A stretch of 23,586 nt of DNA from Pseudomonadota bacterium (GTDB taxonomy: Bacteria > Desulfobacterota > Desulfobacteria > Desulfobacterales > Desulfosarcinaceae), in assembly GCA_023435265.1 (NCBI GenBank), contig JAEYRZ010000155.1:1-23586 (forward strand), written 5' to 3'. This document shows, in pieces, positions 1-6,748 of the stretch. The translations under genes were made by a program, and so were the position numbers. The first letter of the stretch is position 1. The number at the start of each line of letters is the position of its first letter. The notes beneath the pieces are model-generated. The model did not search any database and was not told the DNA's origin. It saw only the letters and a list, made by a program, of their open reading frames with translations.

Positions 1-1
1 G

Positions 2-1270
2 AATTACAGGTGGCCTGAGGATTTCGGTGCTGAGACCGAAAAATGCCACGGCTGCAGCAAGTGCACCACGATCACCACGGATACGCGTATGTGCCCGGTC
101 TATAAGATGACCCGCGACGAGGCCGCCGCCCCCAAAGCCAAGGCGAACATCCTGCGCGCCCTGATCAGCGGCGCCGTTTCGGAAAGGACATGGTATGAGA
201 AAGGATTCCGGAATGTCATGGCGCTGTGTGTCCAATGCGGCAGCTGCCACAGGGAATGCCCGTCCAATGTCAATATCCCCAAACTGGCCATGGAAGCCAA
301 AGCCCTGTACGCACGCCGGCATGGGGCCCGCCTTGCCGAGCGGCTGACCGCCGAAGTGGAAACAGCCGCCCGGCTGCTGACGCCGGCCGCCCCCTTGATG
401 ACGGCCGCCGCCCGCCTGCCGGCCATGACGCGGTTCGCTGCTCGCCTGACCGGCCTTGCGGCGCAGCGCCCATTGATTGCCTTCGCCCCGCGATCGCTGT
501 TCCGGCGCCTTCCGCAACGGCTTCCCGGCAGCCGGCAGACCGTGCTCTTCTATGCCGGGTGCTACGCCGGCTTTATCCGTCCCGAGCTTGGCGAGGCGGC
601 GGCCCGTGTGCTCAATCATCTCGGGATGACCGTGCTGCTGCCGCCGCAGGCCTGCTGCGGACTGCCCATGCTCTCCAAGGGGCTGGCGGACCGCGCGCGG
701 CGCAAAGTCGAGCAGAACCTCGCCGCCTGGCGGGAGTTGTTGCCCTCCGTCGACGCCGTCGTGGTCACCTGCTCCTCCTGCGGCCACGCCCTGCAAAAGG
801 ATTGGGCCGACCTGCTGCCGGACGCGGCGGTGGCGTCCGTCCAGGCCAGGACGATCCACATATCGCAGGTGCTCAACCAGCATCGCCAGAGCCTGGACCT
901 GCACTTCCCGGGGCTGCGCCTGGCCTATCACCAGCCGTGCCACCTGCGCCTGCAGGACGAAGCGGGCAGCTCGGTCGAACTGCTCCGATCATTGCCGGAC
1001 ATTGCCGTCCAGGAGCTCGGCAACCAATGCTGCGGCATGGCCGGCAGTTGGGGGCTGATCGCCGAAAATTACGATCTCAGCAGGCGCATCGGCGCCTCCA
1101 TGATCGCAAAGCTAGTCGCCTCGCACGCCGATTACGGCGTCACCGATTGCCCTACCTGCCAGATGCAGATGGAGCAATTTGGAAATCGACCCGTCCGGCA
1201 TCCAGTGGAGATCGTCTGGGAGGGTCTGCGGGGCGGAACCGATCGATGTCGGAGCCGGCGGCCCGGCTGA
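2..1270 (+). CDS. FAD-linked oxidoreductase, C-terminal Fe-S/CCG part (5' end outside window)
   Basis: The reading frame is open from the first bases, so the gene begins before the window; an ATG at 89 lies inside a ferredoxin motif and is not the start. Counting from base 2, Cys15, 18, 21 and 31 followed by Pro form a first 4Fe-4S site and Cys76, 79, 82 and 86 a second. Two CCG-type cysteine-rich domains follow, with Cys-Cys-Gly at about 218-220 and 343-345 and a CSSC pair at 257-260. This order, and the long spacing before the fourth cysteine of the first cluster, match the C-terminal half of large fused proteins with a GlcD/Dld-like FAD-binding N-terminus. They oxidise 2-hydroxy acids such as lactate or glycolate and pass electrons to a quinone or Hdr-like partner. 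The substrate cannot be told from this half. The stop is 50 bases before a tRNA gene. Confidence 0.85.
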   Translation, partial: NYRWPEDFGAETEKCHGCSKCTTITTDTRMCPVYKMTRDEAAAPKAKANILRALISGAVSERTWYEKGFRNVMALCVQCGSCHRECPSNVNIPKLAMEAKALYARRHGARLAERLTAEVETAARLLTPAAPLMTAAARLPAMTRFAARLTGLAAQRPLIAFAPRSLFRRLPQRLPGSRQTVLFYAGCYAGFIRPELGEAAARVLNHLGMTVLLPPQACCGLPMLSKGLADRARRKVEQNLAAWRELLPSVDAVVVTCSSCGHALQKDWADLLPDAAVASVQARTIHISQVLNQHRQSLDLHFPGLRLAYHQPCHLRLQDEAGSSVELLRSLPDIAVQELGNQCCGMAGSWGLIAENYDLSRRIGASMIAKLVASHADYGVTDCPTCQMQMEQFGNRPVRHPVEIVWEGLRGGTDRCRSRRPG

Positions 1271-1278
1271 GATTTCTG

Positions 1279-1307
1279 TTGTGGCCGCCGGGATGATTTG
1301 CTATGTA
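1279..1307 (+). promoter_or_regulatory. Probable promoter of tRNA-Ala
   Basis: A weak -35 (TTGTGG, 1279-1284) lies 17 bases before TATGTA (1302-1307), and a TG one base before it gives an extended -10. Initiation would fall near 1314, just ahead of the mature tRNA 5' end at 1321. The hexamers are imperfect, so this is tentative. Confidence 0.35.
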
Positions 1308-1320
1308 AGCCGCAACCTTC

Positions 1321-1396
1321 GGGGATGTAGCTCAGCTGGGAGAGCGCAGCGTTCGCAACGCTGAGGCCAGGGGTTCGATCCCCCTCATCTCCACCA
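1321..1396 (+). tRNA. tRNA-Ala (anticodon CGC)
   Basis: This is a complete 76-nt cloverleaf with encoded CCA. The 7-bp acceptor stem pairs 1321-1327 with 1386-1392 and contains the G3:U70 wobble that marks tRNA-Ala for its synthetase. The anticodon stem is 1347-1351/1359-1363 with loop TTCGCAA, giving anticodon CGC at 1354-1356, which reads GCG. The discriminator base is A. A hairpin terminator follows, so it is a single-gene unit. Confidence 0.97.
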
Positions 1397-1407
1397 GAAA
1401 GTCCATA

Positions 1408-1434
1408 AGCCTCTGTCAGAACAGGGGCTTTTCT
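1408..1434 (+). terminator. Rho-independent terminator after tRNA-Ala
   Basis: An 8-bp stem (1408-1415 with 1422-1429, one G-U pair) closes a 6-base loop and is followed at once by a T-rich tract. It starts 12 bases after the tRNA CCA end. Confidence 0.7.
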
Positions 1435-1457
1435 CATTTATACGCAGCTTAAAAGCT

Positions 1458-1507
1458 CAACTCCATTCGTTACACAAACTCTCACACAAATTTGGTGAAT
1501 GGAGTTG
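1458..1507. repeat. Perfect 11-bp inverted repeat, 28-bp spacer
   Basis: CAACTCCATTC at 1458-1468 is exactly mirrored by GAATGGAGTTG at 1497-1507. It sits between the tRNA terminator and the 3' end of the minus-strand hydrolase gene, where the base composition drops. It could be a recombination footprint or a structured RNA end. No transposase or integrase is near. Confidence 0.5.
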
Positions 1508-1582
1508 ATGATGGTCAGAAAGATCCCACGCACACCGTCTTGTTTGGTCAGGGACCGGGTATTGCTTTCGCTTCACGATCCC

Positions 1583-2470
1583 TCACGATTTACGACATGC
1601 ATCGTCTGCCACCGGCCCGGCCTTTTCGTTTCTTTGATGGCTATTTGCGCTGAAAGCCTCGTCAGCCTTAGTAGCAAATTTACGGAGAAATCCAATAACC
1701 GCTTGATTACAGGCATCAGGTTGCTCGATCAAAACTTGGTGACCTCCGCCTTGAATGATCACCAATTCCGAACGTGGGATCCATTCAGCCATTATTGTTG
1801 AATTGACCGGTGGCACCAGGACGTCAGCAGAACCCGTCAGGATCAGGGTTTCTGCTTTTATCAACTGTAGCCTGTCACAGGCATCGTGTCCCAAAACCGC
1901 ATCCCACTGCCTTTTCAGCACATCCTGCCGAGCAGGATGCGCCATCGACACCGTGATATACTCTTGGACGATCTGCTGCTTTCGTCGCAGTATCTGGGGT
2001 GCAAACAGGTAGGAAAAAGCCTCCATTCTGGATTCAGGACTCCCTTCATCTACAAGCCGCTGGAATGCTTGAGTGACCCTCTTGGCTGGTGGTACATATT
2101 GCTTTCCTCCGCAGTGAGTCACTGCCAGAATCAGGCCTTTAACTCTGCTCGGATAATGGATGGCCATCTCCTGGGCAATCATGCCGCCCATCGAAAGCCC
2201 CAGGACATGAGCTGAATCCAGATCTAAAGCATCCATCAACCCTATAGTGTCCTCGGCCATATCCTTGATGGTGAACGAACCACCAGGATCAGATGATCGT
2301 GCAATCGCACGATTGTCGAAAATAATAACTCTGTAGAACTTAGAAAATGCGGGCACTTGCGCATACCAATGATCCGCGCTGCTACCAAACCCTCGAATCA
2401 TTACCAGGGTATCTCCCTCTCCATGAGACTCCCAATATACTTTCCTTCCCTTGTGCTCTGTTTCAGGCAT
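1583..2470 (-). CDS. Alpha/beta hydrolase
   Basis: This 295-residue protein has the alpha/beta hydrolase fold pattern. An oxyanion-region motif RGFGSSADHW follows the first strands (about residues 26-35). The nucleophile elbow GLSMGG puts Ser at about 93. The acid is Asp in TGSADVLVPP (about 216) and the base is His in GGGHQV (about 244). I chose ATG at 2470 because AAAGG lies a few bases before it; the upstream in-frame GTG at 2479 has no usable ribosome site. The set resembles lactonases, meta-cleavage hydrolases and similar esterases, and the substrate is unknown. There is no signal peptide, so it is cytoplasmic. It is divergent from the oxidoreductase gene at 2857. Its base composition is less GC-rich than the flanking chromosome. 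Confidence 0.85.
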   Translation of the reverse strand: MPETEHKGRKVYWESHGEGDTLVMIRGFGSSADHWYAQVPAFSKFYRVIIFDNRAIARSSDPGGSFTIKDMAEDTIGLMDALDLDSAHVLGLSMGGMIAQEMAIHYPSRVKGLILAVTHCGGKQYVPPAKRVTQAFQRLVDEGSPESRMEAFSYLFAPQILRRKQQIVQEYITVSMAHPARQDVLKRQWDAVLGHDACDRLQLIKAETLILTGSADVLVPPVNSTIMAEWIPRSELVIIQGGGHQVLIEQPDACNQAVIGFLRKFATKADEAFSANSHQRNEKAGPVADDACRKS

Positions 2471-2856
2471 TTCAACCACCTTTCGTGACCAAATTAATCA
2501 GCATCACTGGAAGGTGATCATGGGTAAAAGAACTGATTCGCAGACCAAATTTACTTGATATCAGCTACCAGTCCAAGTGGTTCAACTGGGGTCACGTGAG
2601 TTGAGGTGTATTCTTGACCTATCCGGTACATGCGGGTAAGTTGCTGTCATCCTTCGGCACGCAACCAATGGAACGGGTGAAGCTGATGCCTGATCTCAAG
2701 CGTGTGCTCTATTCCCTTGATAAGAGAACGCTCCTGCATTTCGCACAATCCCTTGGGTTCAAGGGTTGGGCCGCACTCTCCAAAGTAAATTTTTGATGAA
2801 TCCGGAATTAATAATTCCTGGTTCAATTCAGCTAACGCGAGCCTAGAGAAATCATA
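2471..2856. other. Intergenic region between divergent hydrolase and MDR genes
   Basis: This 386-bp spacer holds no gene I can support. A 60-codon open frame on the plus strand (2614-2796) starts with TTG, has no ribosome site and resembles nothing I know. Visible signals are a small inverted repeat ATCAC/GTGAT (2503-2518), a TTGACC element near 2613 with a poor -10 partner, and a 15-bp palindrome at 2804-2818, listed separately. Confidence 0.5.
2804..2818. promoter_or_regulatory. 15-bp palindrome, candidate operator
   Basis: GGAATTA, a central A, and TAATTCC form a perfect odd palindrome ending 38 bases before the MDR oxidoreductase start. Such symmetry at this distance suits a dimeric regulator. 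No regulator gene lies next to it. Confidence 0.4.
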
Positions 2857-3870
2857 ATGAGAGTATTTCAAGTCGAATCTGAATGGTCGATGGACAATGT
2901 CCGACTCAACACCAGACCGGATCCAAAGCCCAATGCGGGACAAGTTCGAATCCGAATGAGTGCATCCGCTCTGAACTACAGAGATCTCCTCGTCCCGGTC
3001 CGGGGTTATGGAAAAAGAATGAAGACCTTGCCCCTTGTAATGCTCAGTGATGGGTGCGGCTTCGTCGATTCTGTCGGAGAAAGTGTCACACGGGTGAAGA
3101 TGGGGGATCGCGTTTGCCCCATTTTCTTTCAGAACTGGGTGAGTGGACCACCATATCAGGATCGCCTTGCGTTCAGCCTGGGGTGTGAGATTGATGGCAC
3201 CATGGCGCAATATATGCTGCTGAGTGAGGATGGCGTAGCACACGCCCCGGGTCACCTGAACGATTTGGAAGCGGCTTCACTGCCCACCGCAGCTGTGACC
3301 GCCTGGAGGGCATTGGTAACAGAAGGCCGGGTCATACCCGGTGACAAGGTTCTGGTTCAGGGTACCGGCGGGGTTTCACTCTTTGCACTTCAGTTCGCAA
3401 AGACCCTGGGCGCCTATGTTATTGCCACCTCATCCAGCGATGAAAAGTTGAGCAAGGTCAAATCCATGGGGGCTGACGAAACCATCAACTACCGCTCGGT
3501 CCCGGAGTGGGGTAAACGCGTTCGGGAAATAACAGGCGGCAAGGGGGTGGATCACATCGTGGAAGTCGGCGGTGAAGGAACTTTGCCGCAGTCCCTGCGG
3601 GCGATTCGGCCCGGGGGGACGATCAGCATGATCGGCGTGCTTTCAGGTGGTGCCATGAATGTTTCACTGGGCCAAATCGTTACCAGACATGTAAGGCTGC
3701 AGGGGATCACGGTCGGAAACCGGGACGATTTTGATCAGATGGCAAAGGCCATGATCTTGAACAAAATTCACCCGACGATTGATCGGGTGTTTGCCTTTGA
3801 GGAATTGCGCACTGCTCTCGATCACCTGGCGAGTGGGAAGCATTTCGGAAAGATCTGTATCAAGCATTGA
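2857..3870 (+). CDS. Zinc-independent MDR-family NAD(P)-dependent oxidoreductase
   Basis: This 337-residue protein is a medium-chain dehydrogenase/reductase. The N-terminal GroES-like domain has NYRDLL at 40-45, where zinc alcohol dehydrogenases carry the catalytic Cys. There is no four-cysteine structural zinc lobe, so it belongs with the quinone-oxidoreductase/enoyl-reductase side. The Rossmann domain shows the dinucleotide loop GTGGVS at 169-174, followed by the usual helix and a GADETINY strand region. The expected reaction is NAD(P)H-dependent reduction of a quinone, enone or enoyl substrate; the actual substrate cannot be read. The stop is 20 bases before the next gene, so the two are probably co-transcribed. 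The ribosome site upstream (AGAGA) is weak. Confidence 0.87.
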   Translation: MRVFQVESEWSMDNVRLNTRPDPKPNAGQVRIRMSASALNYRDLLVPVRGYGKRMKTLPLVMLSDGCGFVDSVGESVTRVKMGDRVCPIFFQNWVSGPPYQDRLAFSLGCEIDGTMAQYMLLSEDGVAHAPGHLNDLEAASLPTAAVTAWRALVTEGRVIPGDKVLVQGTGGVSLFALQFAKTLGAYVIATSSSDEKLSKVKSMGADETINYRSVPEWGKRVREITGGKGVDHIVEVGGEGTLPQSLRAIRPGGTISMIGVLSGGAMNVSLGQIVTRHVRLQGITVGNRDDFDQMAKAMILNKIHPTIDRVFAFEELRTALDHLASGKHFGKICIKH

Positions 3871-3890
3871 ACCGAGAGGGATATACACCT

Positions 3891-4721
3891 ATGATCTTAA
3901 CTCGAACACGGGGCCCAAAGGATTGGCGCAAGGGTCTTGCAGACCCAGTAAAGCATTGGAGGCCGGGCTACTCTGCCATGAGCCTCGCCTACTGCTGGGA
4001 GCAAGCAAAGGGTTTCCCAGTCAGCGTCCAGCAGGCGCTGGCCACGCATCCGGCTCTATCAGGTATCGAACTCCTTCTTGCAACCCCAGAGTACAAGGTC
4101 CTCCTTCCTGGAGGTCGGGCTGCCTCCCAGAACGATCTTTTTGTCCTGGCAAGGTCGCGTGAGGGGCTGGTGACCATCATGGTCGAGGGAAAAGTGGCCG
4201 AACCATTTGGACCGCTCGTTGCCGAATGGCTTGTCGATGCTTCTCCTGGAAAGATCGAGCGGCTGGCGTTTTTGTGCCAGACTCTTGCCCTCAGTACTGA
4301 TCAGGTGGGTGGTGTTCGGTATCAACTCCTTCACCGGACTGCATCAGCCCTCATCGAAGCTCGGCGCTTCCATGCGACATCCGCCGTACTGCTCGTCCAC
4401 TCTTTCAGCAAGTCCAAAGAATGGTTCGGAGATTTTCGAACGTTTGCTGGGTTGTATCGCATAGATCCCGAACCAGGACGAATCTACTCGGCAGGAAAGC
4501 TTGAGGGTGCGGAGCTGTTCCTTGGGTGGGTTTCGGATCCTGGCGATTACGGAGAAGCACCAGGGGCAATAACGACTGTCACCGGAACCGCCGCGGCACG
4601 CAAATGCGAATGCTGCGGGCATCATGAGATTGGCATTGAAACGAGTGATGGCAAGTTCATTCCAGTGAGACCCGGTGATAAGGTCCAGATTACCGGAGAT
4701 GATATCGATGCCACTGATTGA
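3891..4721 (+). CDS. DUF6946-like protein, predicted PD-(D/E)XK-type nuclease fold
   Basis: I place the start of this 276-residue protein at ATG 3891, preceded by GAGAGGG; a TTG at 3867 would overlap the upstream stop. From memory of the family, the central block fits DUF6946: LLPGGRAASQNDL (71-83), VEGKV (98-102), EPFGP (104-108), RYQLLHRTASA (143-153) and LLVHSFS (167-173). An Asp (82) on one strand followed by Glu-x-Lys (99-101) at the end of the next is the layout of a PD-(D/E)XK active site, so a nuclease-like role is plausible but inferred. A C-terminal cluster KCECCGHH (238-245) may bind a metal. It is downstream of the MDR gene, and its end overlaps a zinc-ribbon remnant in another frame. 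Confidence 0.7.
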   Translation: MILTRTRGPKDWRKGLADPVKHWRPGYSAMSLAYCWEQAKGFPVSVQQALATHPALSGIELLLATPEYKVLLPGGRAASQNDLFVLARSREGLVTIMVEGKVAEPFGPLVAEWLVDASPGKIERLAFLCQTLALSTDQVGGVRYQLLHRTASALIEARRFHATSAVLLVHSFSKSKEWFGDFRTFAGLYRIDPEPGRIYSAGKLEGAELFLGWVSDPGDYGEAPGAITTVTGTAAARKCECCGHHEIGIETSDGKFIPVRPGDKVQITGDDIDATD

Positions 4722-4785
4722 ATACACCTGCTCGGAGTGTGGCGCCCAGTTCAAGCGGCTGGTCATTCTGGGGAGTGCGCGATAG
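4708..4785 (+). pseudogene. Truncated FmdB-type zinc ribbon (first half only)
   Basis: This 25-codon frame begins at ATG 4708 with GGAG eight bases before it. It encodes MPLIEYTCSECGAQFKRLV, which matches the start of FmdB-family zinc ribbons; compare MPIYEFKCLNCNEYVEILV of the intact copy at 20957. The frame ends after a few more residues, so the second CxxC knuckle and the Ser/Gly-rich tail are missing in all frames downstream. It overlaps the last codons of the DUF6946-like gene, an operon-like arrangement. The break coincides with the return to GC-rich sequence, which suggests a deletion or insertion junction. Confidence 0.6.
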
Positions 4786-4827
4786 GACCGCGCCGCCCCT
4801 TGAATCAGACAGGAGTTCGACCAGGAT

Positions 4828-5409
4828 ATGCCACGCCAGGCCCTCATCCTCGATGGTTTCGAAATCGCCATCCCGGGCTCCGAAGGGTTGAGCGCAGGGG
4901 TGAAGGCCGAACTCGAGGCATCGGGTTTTCAGGTCGCCGTCCGGCCGATCCGGAATATGCGCATCGCCCCCTGCAGAGCCTGTTTCGACTGCTGGCTGAA
5001 GACGCCCGGCAGCTGCACCTTGCGCGATGATTTCCACACGATCGCCCGCGCATACCTGGACAGCGACCTGGCCGTTTTCTGGACACCGGTCGTTTTCGGC
5101 TCCTACGGCAGTGGAATGAAAAGAGTACTGGAGCGCCTGATCGGATTGCTGACGCCGTTCTTGCGCTTCGAAGCGGGCGAAACCCATCACCCGCCGCGCT
5201 ACGCGCATAATCCTGCGCTGTTTGGACTGGGCTGGCCGATTTCTCCGGACCCGGCCTGGGCCGCCGTGTTCGAACGCCTGGTGGCCCGCAATGCCGCCAA
5301 CCTGAGATCTCCGCGATATGGCGCAGCGGTCGTCATGGACCAAGCGGACTGGCCCGGCGCCCGGACGGCGCTGCGAACCTTCCTGCGGGCGGCTGGAAGC
5401 GGCCTATGA
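4828..5409 (+). CDS. NADPH-dependent FMN reductase / iron-sulfur flavoprotein-like protein
   Basis: This 193-residue protein has a flavodoxin-like fold pattern. The cysteine motif CRACFDCWLKTPGSC (Cys49, 52, 55, 63) is typical of iron-sulfur flavoproteins and related FMN reductases, where it may hold a cluster or stay structural. The strand and loop TPVVFGSYGSGMK (about 86-98) is the flavin-binding turn of the family. The N-terminus lacks the usual GSPR phosphate loop and reads DGFEIAIPGSEG, so FMN binding may differ. Start ATG 4828 has AGGAG at a rather long distance. Its stop overlaps the next start as ATGA, so the pair is translationally coupled and may form one electron-transfer unit. The electron donor and acceptor are unknown. 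Confidence 0.75.
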   Translation: MPRQALILDGFEIAIPGSEGLSAGVKAELEASGFQVAVRPIRNMRIAPCRACFDCWLKTPGSCTLRDDFHTIARAYLDSDLAVFWTPVVFGSYGSGMKRVLERLIGLLTPFLRFEAGETHHPPRYAHNPALFGLGWPISPDPAWAAVFERLVARNAANLRSPRYGAAVVMDQADWPGARTALRTFLRAAGSGL

Positions 5410-6086
5410 AGCGCACGGTGCTGTTGCTGAACGGAAGTCAGCGGCAGGGCGGCGGCACTTCGGCTGTGCTGGGAAAACTACTTCTCACATACCTGTGCGC
5501 CGGCGGCTTTCGTTCCGAGCGGATCGAATTGCGGCATGCGGTCAAAACAGCGCGGGGCATTGCCGCGGTCTGCCGTGCCGTGGAGCAGGCGGAATTGATC
5601 GTTCTGAGCTTTCCGCTCTATCTGGATACCGTGCCCTACTGTGTCACGCGTGTTTTCGAAGCAGTTTACAAAGCGCAGGGAACGAAACCAGCTGCGCGGC
5701 AGGGCTTGGTCGCGATCGTTAACTGCGGTTTTCCGGAAGCCCACCACAACGATGTGGCACTGGAAGTCTGTCGCCGATTCGCCTCGGCCAGCGGCATGCG
5801 CTGGCTGGGCGGTCTGGCAATGGGCGGTGGAGAGGCGCTCAAAGGCCGCCATCCGCGATGGTTTCTGCCATTGACCTGCCCGATACTGCAGGCGCTGCGG
5901 CGGGCCGCCGTCGACCTGGCCGCCGGACGCCTGGTGTCCGAACAAGCCCGGCGCCGCATGGCCCGGCCGCTGTTGCCGCGTCGGCTTTTCTACCTGATGG
6001 CCGGTTTCCGCTGGTACAGTGCGGCCTTCCGCTCCGGCGCCCACCAGAACTTGCGGGCGCGCTGCAAACCTTCCGGACGGGCCTAG
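5406..6086 (+). CDS. Flavodoxin-fold NAD(P)H-dependent oxidoreductase
   Basis: This 226-residue protein opens with a beta strand and a phosphate-binding loop LNGSQRQGGGTS (8-19), the FMN-site signature of NAD(P)H-dependent FMN reductases. SFPLYLDTVP, about 40 residues further on from the first helix region, is the second flavin loop. Unlike its upstream partner it has the intact phosphate loop but lacks the C-x2-C-x2-C motif, so the two proteins look complementary. The C-terminal 60 residues are Arg-rich and could form a basic surface or membrane-facing helix. The start overlaps the stop of the partner (ATGA). It converges with the minus-strand zinc-ribbon gene 52 bases away. The specific substrate is not recognisable. 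Confidence 0.75.
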   Translation: MKRTVLLLNGSQRQGGGTSAVLGKLLLTYLCAGGFRSERIELRHAVKTARGIAAVCRAVEQAELIVLSFPLYLDTVPYCVTRVFEAVYKAQGTKPAARQGLVAIVNCGFPEAHHNDVALEVCRRFASASGMRWLGGLAMGGGEALKGRHPRWFLPLTCPILQALRRAAVDLAAGRLVSEQARRRMARPLLPRRLFYLMAGFRWYSAAFRSGAHQNLRARCKPSGRA

Positions 6087-6138
6087 CCCACGATCGGCGC
6101 GCCATTTAAGGCCGGCCGCTCGAACGGCTGCCGCCGCT

Positions 6139-6456
6139 TCACAATTTTCGGCGGGCCTGCTTGAAATCGATGACGTTGGCAGGAAGGGCGGACACCGGTT
6201 CTTCTTCGTGGGGAACGGCTGCCCGGAGAATGGGGCCGGACACCCACTGGTGGTCGCAGTCAAAGCAGCCGTGCCAGCTGTGTTCGGCCAGGTCGATCGT
6301 GCTGACGGCGTCCATGCGGTTGTGATGGTGGTCGAACACGTAGGCCACGTTGACGGCGGTGTAAATATGTTCGCTCCGGCACGAGGGGCAGCGGTGTACT
6401 TTTCGGGCGACCTCTTTGATGTTGTCCAGTGCGCTGTCCACGACGGCATTCGCCAT
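6139..6456 (-). CDS. Small zinc-ribbon protein, function unknown
   Basis: This 105-residue protein starts at ATG 6456 with CGGAG eight bases ahead, which decides against a longer open frame reaching to 6549. Two Cys pairs, CPSC (about 22-25) and CFDC (about 63-66), are separated by a His-rich stretch FDHHHN, consistent with one zinc ribbon. The tail ends in DFKQARRKL. I do not recognise a named family. It could be a small RNA- or DNA-binding or chaperone-like zinc protein. It converges with the flavoprotein pair and has an upstream region rich in inverted repeats. Confidence 0.65.
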   Translation of the reverse strand: MANAVVDSALDNIKEVARKVHRCPSCRSEHIYTAVNVAYVFDHHHNRMDAVSTIDLAEHSWHGCFDCDHQWVSGPILRAAVPHEEEPVSALPANVIDFKQARRKL

Positions 6457-6485
6457 AATGATTCTCCGGAGTCGTAAGTTGTCAC

Positions 6486-6559
6486 ACCTCGATCGAGGTT
6501 GCTTATCATATCGGTCGGCACCGTTGCCGACTTTAGGCATCGGCGGCATGATGCCGCCG
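6486..6559. repeat. Three stacked inverted repeats upstream of the zinc-ribbon gene
   Basis: Three perfect symmetrical elements lie in 74 bases: a 14-bp palindrome ACCTCGATCGAGGT (6486-6499), 7-bp arms GTCGGCA/TGCCGAC (6514-6531), and 9-bp arms CGGCGGCAT/ATGCCGCCG around one G (6541-6559). A TATGAT (-10-like, minus strand, 6505-6510) falls between the first two. They could be operators or RNA hairpins of the minus-strand leader. Confidence 0.5.
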
Positions 6560-6605
6560 CCGGTCGGGTTGCTTCCGGGAGACGATCGGCTTGCGCACGG
6601 CCGAC

Positions 6606-6634
6606 TTGATTTTAACGGCCGGCGCTGTTACTTT
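6606..6634 (+). promoter_or_regulatory. Possible promoter of tRNA-Trp
   Basis: TTGATT (6606-6611) and an extended -10 (TG then TACTTT, 6629-6634) are 17 bases apart, with initiation expected a few bases before the tRNA at 6647. The -10 is weak. Confidence 0.3.
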
Positions 6635-6646
6635 CGGGACCGTCGC

Positions 6647-6722
6647 AGGCCAGTAGCTCTAATGGTAGAGCGCCGGACTCCAAATCCGGGTGTTGGGGGT
6701 TCGAGTCCCTCCTGGCCTGCCA
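6647..6722 (+). tRNA. tRNA-Trp (anticodon CCA)
   Basis: This is a full cloverleaf of 76 nt with encoded CCA. The acceptor stem pairs 6647-6653 with 6712-6718, all Watson-Crick. The anticodon stem CCGGA/TCCGG encloses CTCCAAA, with anticodon CCA at 6680-6682. The discriminator is G73, as in bacterial tRNA-Trp. It stands alone rather than beside tuf/secE, and its 3' end is 26 bases from the end of the convergent kinase gene. Confidence 0.97.
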
Positions 6723-6748
6723 TTCTATTGCATTGCCGCCCGGCCTTC

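Noticed and set aside
2614..2796. 60-codon plus frame in the divergent spacer
   Set aside because: TTG start, no ribosome site and no similarity I can recall; probably chance or an old remnant.
2647..3255. 202-codon minus-strand frame over the MDR gene start
   Set aside because: It overlaps a clear MDR oxidoreductase and has no recognisable domain.
4700..4830. Second att site matching the tRNA-Ala 3' end
   Set aside because: No copy of the T-arm/acceptor sequence of the tRNA is present at this edge.
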